12,601 bases of DNA from Cycloclasticus sp. (GTDB lineage Bacteria > Pseudomonadota > Gammaproteobacteria > Methylococcales > Cycloclasticaceae), in contig DUCA01000193.1 in assembly GCA_012960055.1 (NCBI GenBank), forward strand, positions 1-12,601, given 5' to 3'. Shown in pieces: positions 6,186 to 12,601 of the stretch. Position numbers and translations under genes: made by a program. The number at the start of each line of letters is the position of its first letter. Positions within the stretch are counted from its first letter, which is position 1. The notes under the pieces were generated by a model. The model made no database searches. It was not told where the DNA came from and worked only from the letters and a program-made list of their open reading frames with translations.

Positions 6186-8207
6186 TTACCCTTGATGATC
6201 TTTTATCAATGCCAGAAAGTCTTCTTCGGACAAAACCGTTACGCCTAATGACAGTGCTTTTTTCAATTTTGACCCCGACTCTTCACCCGCCACTAGATAA
6301 TCTGTTTTTTTGGATACGCTAGACGTTACCTTCGCGCCCAATGAGCGTAGTATTTCCTTTGCCTGATCTCGCCCCATTAACGATAAGGTTCCTGTTAAAA
6401 CAAACACCTTAGCTGACAACGCCTGATCCACACTAGACATCGCCTCCACATCTGGCCACTGCACGCCCGCCGTTAGCAGTTCAGCTATAACCTCTTGATT
6501 GTGCTGCAACTCAAAAAAAGCAACGACGTGTTGCGCGACGATTGGCCCCACATCCGGAACCTTTTCTAAATCTTCCCGTGATGCATACTGTAACGCCTCC
6601 AAACTAGCAAAATAGGTCGCTAAGCTGTTCGCCGTAACCTCACCCACTTCGCGAACACCGAGCGCATATAAAAACTTCGGCAAGGTTGTTTGCTTACTTT
6701 TATCTAGCGCTAATAATAAATTATTAGCTGACTTTTCAGCCATTCGCTCCAAACCCGATAGCTGTTCTTTAGTTAAGCGATACAAATCAGCTGGTGTTTT
6801 AACCATCTCCTTGGCAACCAGTTGCTCAACAATTTTATCGCCCAAGCCATCTACGTCTAACGCTTTACGCGAGGAAAAATGCTTTATCGACTCTTTGACT
6901 TGCGCGCGGCAAAACAAACCCGCGGGGCAGCGAGCAATGGCTTCACCTTCCGCGCGCTCTACAGCCGAGCCACAAACAGGGCATAACAACGGCATATTAA
7001 ATAGCGCTGAATCTTCGCTTCGCCTCTGCATCACAACAGAAACTATTTCGGGAATAACGTCGCCAGCACGGCGAACAATGACCGTGTCACCGACGCGTAC
7101 ATCTTTTCTACGCATCTCGTCTTCGTTGTGAAGCGTGACATTAGTGACTGTGACGCCACCCACAAAAACAGCTGCCAACCGTGCCACTGGGGTTATTGCC
7201 CCTGTACGGCCAACTTGGACATCAATACCCACCACCTCGGTCATTTTTTCTTGCGCTGGAAATTTCCGCGCTATCGCCCAGCGCGGCGCTCTTGAAACAA
7301 AGCCAATCCGTTCTTGCAAGGCAAAATTATTAACCTTGTAAACCACCCCGTCTATCTCATAAGGCAACAAGGGGCGTTTGCCGGCTAACGATTCGTACGC
7401 TTTATGGCATTGCTCCGTACCGCTCTCAACCGACACTTGGTCGCTAATAGGCAAACCCCAATTAACTAATAGTTCAAATAGCATTTTTTGCGTAGCCGGT
7501 AAAACCAGCCCTTCTACCACGCCTACACCATATGCATAAAAAGCCAATGGGCGAGTGGCGGTTATTTTTGAATCCAGCTGCCTCAAACTACCCGCAGCGG
7601 CATTTCTTGGGTTGACGAAGGACTTCCCCCCCATATCAACGGCTTGTTTATTAAGTGCTTCAAAACCCGCAAGCGGCATAAACACTTCACCCCTCACTTC
7701 AATAAGTTTCGGCAAATTAACACCTTTAAGCCGCAAGGGGATCGCATTGATTGTTTTGACGTTCTCGGTAACGTTTTCGCCGGTCTTACCATCTCCACGC
7801 GTCGCCGCCTGCACCAACACAGCATCTTGATATAGTAGCGACACCGCCAAGCCATCTAACTTCGGCTCAACCAAATACTCCACATCATCGATGGCCTGAA
7901 TTCTATCGCGCACACGCTTATCGAACGCGGCAAACTCTTCATCATCGAAGGCGTTATCGAGAGACAACATCGGTATTTGATGCTGCACCTGCTGAAATGA
8001 AGCTAATGCAGCGGAGCCCACACGTTGCGTTGGCGAATCGTCACTCAGTAACTCTGGGTTCGCCGCTTCTAAGGCCTGCAGTTCACGCAATAATTCGTCA
8101 TAATTCGCATCTGGAATTTGCGGCGCATCGTATTGATAATAATTCTGATTGTGTTGATTAATTTCACCGCGCAGCTGTTGCATGCGCTTTTCAGTAGCAG
8201 CCTTCAA
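6186..8207 (-). CDS. ligA: NAD-dependent DNA ligase
   Basis: Seals nicks in DNA during replication and repair, using NAD to adenylate its active-site lysine. The 673 residues match the E. coli length (671). The Ia domain with HNQNYYQYDAPQIPDANYDEL at 19-39 (two tyrosines contacting NAD) comes first. The adenylation motif KLDG with Lys116 follows, then EIDGVVYKV at 284-292 and the OB fold. A Cys4 zinc finger uses Cys409, 412, 427 and 433. Helix-hairpin-helix repeats span about 445-565, and a BRCT domain about 597-673 has the usual GxLGAKVTxSVSKKTDYLVAG pattern. The given start is a TTG only 2 nt after the zipA stop, with no clear ribosome site, so coupled translation is likely. An ATG at residue 9 (8183) is an alternative that keeps all motifs. 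The function is certain; the exact start is not. Confidence 0.97.
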   Translation of the reverse strand: MKAATEKRMQQLRGEINQHNQNYYQYDAPQIPDANYDELLRELQALEAANPELLSDDSPTQRVGSAALASFQQVQHQIPMLSLDNAFDDEEFAAFDKRVRDRIQAIDDVEYLVEPKLDGLAVSLLYQDAVLVQAATRGDGKTGENVTENVKTINAIPLRLKGVNLPKLIEVRGEVFMPLAGFEALNKQAVDMGGKSFVNPRNAAAGSLRQLDSKITATRPLAFYAYGVGVVEGLVLPATQKMLFELLVNWGLPISDQVSVESGTEQCHKAYESLAGKRPLLPYEIDGVVYKVNNFALQERIGFVSRAPRWAIARKFPAQEKMTEVVGIDVQVGRTGAITPVARLAAVFVGGVTVTNVTLHNEDEMRRKDVRVGDTVIVRRAGDVIPEIVSVVMQRRSEDSALFNMPLLCPVCGSAVERAEGEAIARCPAGLFCRAQVKESIKHFSSRKALDVDGLGDKIVEQLVAKEMVKTPADLYRLTKEQLSGLERMAEKSANNLLLALDKSKQTTLPKFLYALGVREVGEVTANSLATYFASLEALQYASREDLEKVPDVGPIVAQHVVAFFELQHNQEVIAELLTAGVQWPDVEAMSSVDQALSAKVFVLTGTLSLMGRDQAKEILRSLGAKVTSSVSKKTDYLVAGEESGSKLKKALSLGVTVLSEEDFLALIKDHQG

Positions 8208-8209
8208 GG

Positions 8210-8911
8210 TTATAAACGCGACAATCCAGCCAACTGAGACTGAATATCTGAAATACCGCTCACGCTCAGCTCTTGCATATCACCAGCAGCCAAAATAGCA
8301 TCAAACCTTTCACTCAACTGTTTAGCCAGCGTCAGCATACTTTCAAAAGCCAATTCTGGATTCACGGAATCATTCGCTTGAAAAAACAACACGACACCCG
8401 TCGATTCGAAATCGTCCATACTGCCGACAGGGAATGTTCCTGGCTCAAGAATATTGGCCACATGAAAGCGCTTCACTTCAATCCCATCGTGACGTTCATA
8501 ACAATGGAAAATGCCCATATCACCGAACTCAAGATTTAATGCGCTAAACGCATCTAATAAAGCCGTGCCAGAAAAAGAACTACCGCCTTTAGGTAAAACG
8601 GTCAACTGAATAACCAACGCTTGTTGAGCAACCGGCACGTCTTCTTTTGCACTTTCAGGTAGCTCAACAGGACCCTTCACCGAATCATGCTCAGCTTGCG
8701 GAGCGGCGTCGTTAATCGCAGCCTCCTCATAGACAGCCGAAAATGGAGCCCCATTAGACATAACCGACTCAACGCTCTCACCCGCCGTGAAACTATCCGA
8801 CTCATTCGCACGTCGGCGCACTTTTTTTTGCAACACATCGTAAAAATAAATGCCGACCAAGATGGTCACGCCCACGCCAAGCAATATCAACCTTAATGAG
8901 TTTTCTTCCAT
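8210..8911 (-). CDS. zipA: Cell division protein ZipA
   Basis: Inner-membrane protein that tethers FtsZ filaments to the membrane at the division site in gammaproteobacteria. Residues 6-25 (LRLILLGVGVTILVGIYFY region) form a single N-terminal membrane segment with a short acidic outside end. A basic stretch QKKVRRR at 28-34 follows, as expected for the cytoplasmic side. A low-complexity acidic linker of about 60 residues leads to the C-terminal FtsZ-binding domain at about 97-230, marked by KGGSSFSG, LNLEFGDMGIFHCYERHDG, HVANILEPGTF and GVVLFFQ. At 233 residues it is shorter than E. coli ZipA (328); the missing part is the Pro/Gln-rich linker, which varies widely. The start has AAGGGA about 7 nt upstream and lies 48 nt after smc. 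The smc-zipA-ligA order is the one known in Pseudomonas. Confidence 0.95.
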   Translation of the reverse strand: MEENSLRLILLGVGVTILVGIYFYDVLQKKVRRRANESDSFTAGESVESVMSNGAPFSAVYEEAAINDAAPQAEHDSVKGPVELPESAKEDVPVAQQALVIQLTVLPKGGSSFSGTALLDAFSALNLEFGDMGIFHCYERHDGIEVKRFHVANILEPGTFPVGSMDDFESTGVVLFFQANDSVNPELAFESMLTLAKQLSERFDAILAAGDMQELSVSGISDIQSQLAGLSRL

Positions 8912-8959
8912 CTTTTCGTCCCTTAAAAAATTACCTTATTGATAAAAAAACAGCTTCAT

Positions 8960-11900
8960 TTAACTCGCGGCCATTTTAGCCGCTTCTTCTAAATCAACCG
9001 CCACCAGTCTTGAAACGCCCGGCTCTTTCATTGTCACACCCGATAACTGATTAGTCATTTCCATTGTCGCTTTATTGTGCGTAATTAATATCATCTGAAC
9101 AGTCTCAGACATTTCTTTTACCAACTCCCCGAAGCGGCCAACATTTGCTTCGTCGAGTGGCGCATCCACTTCGTCCAACATACAGAAAGGCGACGGATTC
9201 AAATCAAAAATTGAAAAAACCAACGCTACCGCGGTTAATGCCTTTTCACCACCCGACAGCAGGTGAATGGAACTATTACGTTTACCCGGAGGCCTCGCCA
9301 TAACGGTCACGCCGGTTTCAAGCATGTCTTCACCCGTTTGCTGCAAATACGCATGACCACCGCCAAATAATTTAGGAAAGCGCTTTTCAAAGCCCGCGTT
9401 CACTTTATCAAACGTTTGCTTGAACAGAATACGACTCTCTTTATCGATTTTGCTTATCGCTGTTTCCAATATTTTAAGCGACTCGGTTAGGTCGAGCCGT
9501 TGGCTATCCAAATATTGCTTGCGTTCAGCTTGCGTTTCGTACTCCTCAATCGCCGTTAAATTAATCAAACCTAATCGATTGATTTTTTCTGCCAAATCGT
9601 TCGCCTGTTGTTGCCACTGAACATCATGGGCATCCTCCGGGATAGTGCTTAGCGTCTCGTCTAGGTCAACGCCCGATTCTTGTAATTGTTCCACCAATGT
9701 TTGCTTGCGAACCAACACTTCTTGACGCCCAATCTTAGCCGAGGATATACTTTCTCTCGCTTGTTGCACATGCTGCTCTGCCTGATGGCGCTGGGTTTCG
9801 CCTTGACGCATCAATTGCTCCGTAGATTCCACTGCCACCCTCGCTTCAAGAAGGCGCTCCTCAATCGCAACCCGCTTTTTTAATAAGCCGTCTAATGTCG
9901 CTTTTTGCGAATCCAACGGCGAACTACTCAATTCCAACTGGCTCTGTAATTCAGCCTTCTTTTCAGTCGCTACGCTTAGACGTTCCTGTATCACTTTCTC
10001 GTGTTGCTCAACCAAGGCTTGCGATGAACGCTGTGATTCGATCTTCAACATCAAACCGTGCGTCAATTCACGCGAACTGTGTACGCTTGAGCGAACAATA
10101 TCTAACAACTCTTTTTTATCTGCGCGTTGTTGCTGAAAAACACCGCGCTGCGTTTCAATTTGAGCCGATTGCTCTATTGCGCTTTCAAGTGCCTTCTTAC
10201 ATTCAAGTAAGCTCGCCTCGTCTTTTCCTTTATCCTCGTTGGCTTGGCTTATTTCTCGCGTAAGTTGCAGCAACCTCTGCTTGGCGCGTTCAACGTTGGA
10301 CTGCTTTTCATTTAACTGCATCGCCAAGCGAGACACTTCTTTGACCACCGAGATTTCTCGCGTGCGTAACTCTCGCCCTTGCGCCTCCAAAGACGCCATA
10401 TCTGCTCGCGCTTTTGATAACAACTGTTCTTTTTCAGCCACCTCAGCTGACAACACGCCCAATCGTCGAGTTACATCTTTTTTCTCTTTTTCTAGCACCA
10501 AGGCGCTGCTGTTTGAATCAGAACAATGGAAACTGACGGTATCAGCGTGCAGCCAAATGCACGTTTTGGTAATCACGGATTCATGTTCAGATAGCGTCTC
10601 CATTAGCTCTCTTGCCGAGTTAATTTCATCCGCAAAATGGACGTTTTTTAACAGGGCCATTGTGGGTAAATCGGACGCCACCAAACTGGCCAAAGACGTC
10701 TCTGCAAATGCCGCTAAATGTCTATTCTGAGACGTATTAAACAACGTCAAATCAGCAGACGGTGGCACGCTATTTAATGCCAACGCCATGTCATCAACAC
10801 AAATCGCTTGCAGTCGCGTACCCATCACCGTTTCCACCGCCTTTTCCCAACCGGCCACAACATCAAGCTTTTCAATCAGCGTAGAGGCTTCACTCAGGCC
10901 GACATTTACTAACCACTCGCTGACTTTATCTTGAGATTCACCAACATTAGACTGCTGAAGCACAAGAATAGATTCTAAGCGGCCAGCAAGGCGAGCGTGC
11001 CCTGAGCGTAATACCGCTAACGCCTCGTTTTCATCATGGACCCATTGCTGCACAGTTGCAGAACTCTGCTGATTTTCTTTTAATCGCTGCTGATCTTCTT
11101 GATGCTGAGAATCTAATTCATCGTGTTGCCGTTGCAGTGTTAGCAAATCCACGTCACCTAGGCCTTGCTGCAAACTGAGTTGTTCATTTCTTGCGACAGA
11201 TAATCGTTGAACCGCCTGAACAAGCTGCTTATCAAATTGATTTATCTTTGTTTTTTCAATGTCTATCTTTCTTTTGGGTTCAGCGACTTGGTAAGTGAAG
11301 TCATCCCACATTTTCTGCCAATCATTCATGGCTTGCTCCGCATCGGCCAGCGATTCGCTCGCCAAGCCCTCTTGCTGCTTTGCCTCAACTAAGGCTTTTT
11401 CACTCGCGACAATAAGCTCTTTGGATTCGGCTATTTTGTTCCCCCCCTCTTGTAACTCTCGTTGGGAGGTTTGCAATATAGTCTTGAAGCGCTCAAGTTC
11501 AGATTGCTGTTGTTGCTTTAACACTTGCTGGTGCTGCAAGGCTTGTTCAAGCTTGGCGATATCCGAGCCGATTGAATAAAACTCAGCTTGCACCTCACTC
11601 AACTTTTCACGCTGGCTGTTATATTGCTCTCGCTGCTGATCAATGTTTTTTTCTAATGCACGTTGCCCCGCCAGCGCCTCATCAACTTTTAACTGCAGCG
11701 CTTGAATTTTTTGGTGTTGCCCTTCGTCTTGGCTATTTAACGTTTGCCACTTTAACGCCAATAACTGAGCTTTTAGCTGACGTTCTTCTGCCTTCAAAAC
11801 CTTATATCGCGCCGCTGTACTCGCCTGACGTTTTAGGTGCCGACATTGCTTTTCAATTTCCTCACATAAATCTGAAATACGCTCAAGATTTTCACCCGTG

Positions 11901-12457
11901 CGGCGCATTCTATTTTCAGTCTCGCGACGACGTTCTTTGTATTTTGAAATGCCCGCCGCTTCTTCAAGAAACATCCTGAGTTCATCGGGTTTTGCTTCCA
12001 CCAAACGGGAAATAGTACCTTGTTCAATAATCGCGTAACTGCGCGGGCCAAGCCCCGTACCTAAGAACAAACCGGTGATATCTTTTCGGCGGCAACGCGT
12101 TCCGTTCAAAAAGTAAACCGATTGTCCTTCGCGATTCACTTGCCGCTTTAACAAAATTTCACGGTAACCCGCAAATTCGCCTGTGATGGTTGCGTCACTA
12201 TTATCGAACGTTAACTCTACGAATGCCTGCTCAACCGGCTTACGCGTTGTCGAGCCATTGAAAATCACATCGGCCATTTGGTCGCCGCGCAGGTGCTTGG
12301 CTGAGCTTTCGCCCAACACCCATCTAACGGCATCAATCACATTCGATTTTCCACAACCATTTGGACCCACAATACCCACCAAATCACTGGAAAACGGTAG
12401 GGTGGTGGTGTCTACAAATGATTTAAAACCGGATAGTTTTATTTTCTCCAAACGCAT
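8960..12457 (-). CDS. smc: Chromosome segregation/condensation ATPase Smc
   Basis: Homodimeric ring ATPase that, with ScpA and ScpB, folds and separates chromosomes. The 1165 residues are typical. The Walker A motif GPNGCGKSN lies at 31-39, and the family stretch LGPRSYAIIEQGTIS ending in EEAAGISKYKERRRE at about 136-179. The first coiled coil, rich in Gln, Glu, Lys and Leu, runs from about 180 to 495. A globular hinge of the divergent gammaproteobacterial type spans about 505-650, lacking the glycine-rich signature of Bacillus-type hinges. The returning coil ends with INRLGLINLTAIEEYE. The head's second half carries the ABC signature LSGGEKA at 1067-1073, Walker B with LDE at 1094-1096 and the D-loop DAPLD. 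No Shine-Dalgarno is obvious before the ATG, but the start MRLEKIKLSGFKSFVD is the family N-terminus. It leads the smc-zipA-ligA operon. Its presence implies this lineage uses Smc-ScpAB; whether MukBEF is also present cannot be seen. Confidence 0.98.
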   Translation of the reverse strand: MRLEKIKLSGFKSFVDTTTLPFSSDLVGIVGPNGCGKSNVIDAVRWVLGESSAKHLRGDQMADVIFNGSTTRKPVEQAFVELTFDNSDATITGEFAGYREILLKRQVNREGQSVYFLNGTRCRRKDITGLFLGTGLGPRSYAIIEQGTISRLVEAKPDELRMFLEEAAGISKYKERRRETENRMRRTGENLERISDLCEEIEKQCRHLKRQASTAARYKVLKAEERQLKAQLLALKWQTLNSQDEGQHQKIQALQLKVDEALAGQRALEKNIDQQREQYNSQREKLSEVQAEFYSIGSDIAKLEQALQHQQVLKQQQQSELERFKTILQTSQRELQEGGNKIAESKELIVASEKALVEAKQQEGLASESLADAEQAMNDWQKMWDDFTYQVAEPKRKIDIEKTKINQFDKQLVQAVQRLSVARNEQLSLQQGLGDVDLLTLQRQHDELDSQHQEDQQRLKENQQSSATVQQWVHDENEALAVLRSGHARLAGRLESILVLQQSNVGESQDKVSEWLVNVGLSEASTLIEKLDVVAGWEKAVETVMGTRLQAICVDDMALALNSVPPSADLTLFNTSQNRHLAAFAETSLASLVASDLPTMALLKNVHFADEINSARELMETLSEHESVITKTCIWLHADTVSFHCSDSNSSALVLEKEKKDVTRRLGVLSAEVAEKEQLLSKARADMASLEAQGRELRTREISVVKEVSRLAMQLNEKQSNVERAKQRLLQLTREISQANEDKGKDEASLLECKKALESAIEQSAQIETQRGVFQQQRADKKELLDIVRSSVHSSRELTHGLMLKIESQRSSQALVEQHEKVIQERLSVATEKKAELQSQLELSSSPLDSQKATLDGLLKKRVAIEERLLEARVAVESTEQLMRQGETQRHQAEQHVQQARESISSAKIGRQEVLVRKQTLVEQLQESGVDLDETLSTIPEDAHDVQWQQQANDLAEKINRLGLINLTAIEEYETQAERKQYLDSQRLDLTESLKILETAISKIDKESRILFKQTFDKVNAGFEKRFPKLFGGGHAYLQQTGEDMLETGVTVMARPPGKRNSSIHLLSGGEKALTAVALVFSIFDLNPSPFCMLDEVDAPLDEANVGRFGELVKEMSETVQMILITHNKATMEMTNQLSGVTMKEPGVSRLVAVDLEEAAKMAAS

Positions 12458-12489
12458 CAGCTAACGATACAGGATTACGCTTTTTTCAT

Positions 12490-12557
12490 AAAGCCGAATT
12501 AAGCAGAACGTAAGTTCTGATTCCATGAGACTTATGCCCTTTGACTGGAAAGCCGAA
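12490..12557. repeat. 9-bp direct repeat AAAGCCGAA upstream of smc
   Basis: AAAGCCGAA occurs at 12490-12498 and again at 12549-12557 on the plus strand, start points 59 bp apart. The copies flank the inverted repeat at 12504-12519. The repeats could be paired protein sites or chance; nothing in the sequence decides. Confidence 0.4.
12504..12519. repeat. Perfect 6-4-6 inverted repeat upstream of smc
   Basis: CAGAACGTAAGTTCTG is a perfect 6-bp inverted repeat around a 4-bp centre, 47 bp upstream of the smc start. It may be an operator for a dimeric regulator or a small hairpin in the smc leader. It is not a LexA box, which would be CTGT-N8-ACAG. No T-run follows on the minus strand, so it is not a terminator of transcription in that direction. 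Confidence 0.5.
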
Positions 12558-12601
12558 CTAAACATCTTTTTCGTTTGCGTGATGACTTTTACTCAACAAC
12601 T
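12525..12601 (+). CDS. Possible start of a divergent gene, cut by the window edge
   Basis: An open plus-strand frame begins at ATG 12525 and runs off the right edge. An internal in-frame ATG at 12582 starts MTFTQQ. Neither has a clear ribosome site. In Pseudomonas a divergent GntR-family regulator lies next to smc, and its N-terminus, as I remember it, also begins MTF, so the second ATG is an attractive but weak candidate. With at most 25 codons visible no function can be read. Confidence 0.2.
   Translation, partial: MRLMPFDWKAELNIFFVCVMTFTQQ

Noticed and set aside
8822..8829. A8 run in zipA as a programmed frameshift site
   Set aside because: The zero frame continues to a full FtsZ-binding domain; a shift would only truncate the protein and no stimulatory structure is evident.
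9895..10730. Plus-strand frames of 122 and 163 codons opposite smc
   Set aside because: Both are antisense to the coiled coil and hinge of smc; their Ser- and Cys-rich composition is what the reverse of Gln/Glu/Ala-rich coil codons produces.
11572..11979. Plus-strand frame of 135 codons opposite the start of the smc coil
   Set aside because: Antisense to conserved Smc head and coil sequence with no independent evidence.
12541..12569. Plus-strand promoter with TTGACT as -35
   Set aside because: The hexamer 17 bp downstream is ATCTTT, a poor -10, and the start would leave almost no leader before ATG 12582.
1..12601. New defence, phage, CRISPR or biosynthetic system
   Set aside because: All intact genes are recognised housekeeping genes in a known order; no repeat-spacer array, integrase, toxin-antitoxin pair or reverse transcriptase is visible on either strand.

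Overview
The window looks like a piece of chromosome from a gammaproteobacterium. It carries Smc rather than MukB, a gammaproteobacteria-type ZipA, the smc-zipA-ligA order and the gyrA-serC-(...)-pheA order, all known from Pseudomonas and its relatives. Base composition is moderate by eye and protein similarity is to the Pseudomonadales/Cellvibrionales type. A marine Cellvibrio/Saccharophagus/Teredinibacter-like organism is a reasonable guess, but the sequence alone does not settle the genus.

All secure genes are on the minus strand, so transcription runs from high to low coordinates. First comes a cell-division and chromosome module: smc (chromosome condensation), zipA (FtsZ membrane anchor) and ligA (NAD-dependent DNA ligase), with gaps of 48 and 2 nt. 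Next, 1.1 kb between ligA and gyrA contains no intact gene. About 0.8 kb of it is the decayed remains of a sensor (DUF484/GAF-like) plus GGDEF diguanylate cyclase gene, and the rest is the upstream region of gyrA with one good -10 box. Then follows a tight cluster: gyrA (gyrase subunit A), serC (phosphoserine aminotransferase), a D-3-phosphoglycerate dehydrogenase of the serA type, and the start of pheA (chorismate mutase/prephenate dehydratase), which runs off the left edge. Gaps of 19, 28 and 9 nt with good Shine-Dalgarno sequences suggest one operon.

The serA-like and serC genes encode consecutive steps of serine synthesis: 3-phosphoglycerate is oxidised to 3-phosphohydroxypyruvate, which is transaminated to phosphoserine. 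pheA begins phenylalanine synthesis. The cluster therefore puts a DNA topoisomerase with two amino-acid pathways, an arrangement known for gyrA-serC-pheA in Pseudomonas. The serA-type gene sits inside it.

At the right edge, upstream of smc, is a short non-coding stretch with a perfect 6-bp inverted repeat flanked by a 9-bp direct repeat, and possibly the first codons of a divergent plus-strand gene. I see no tRNA, rRNA, CRISPR array, intact insertion sequence, phage gene or defence system. Most of the window is ordinary housekeeping DNA. The parts worth a second look are the diguanylate cyclase pseudogene, the unusual phosphoglycerate dehydrogenase, and the small repeats in the two intergenic regions.
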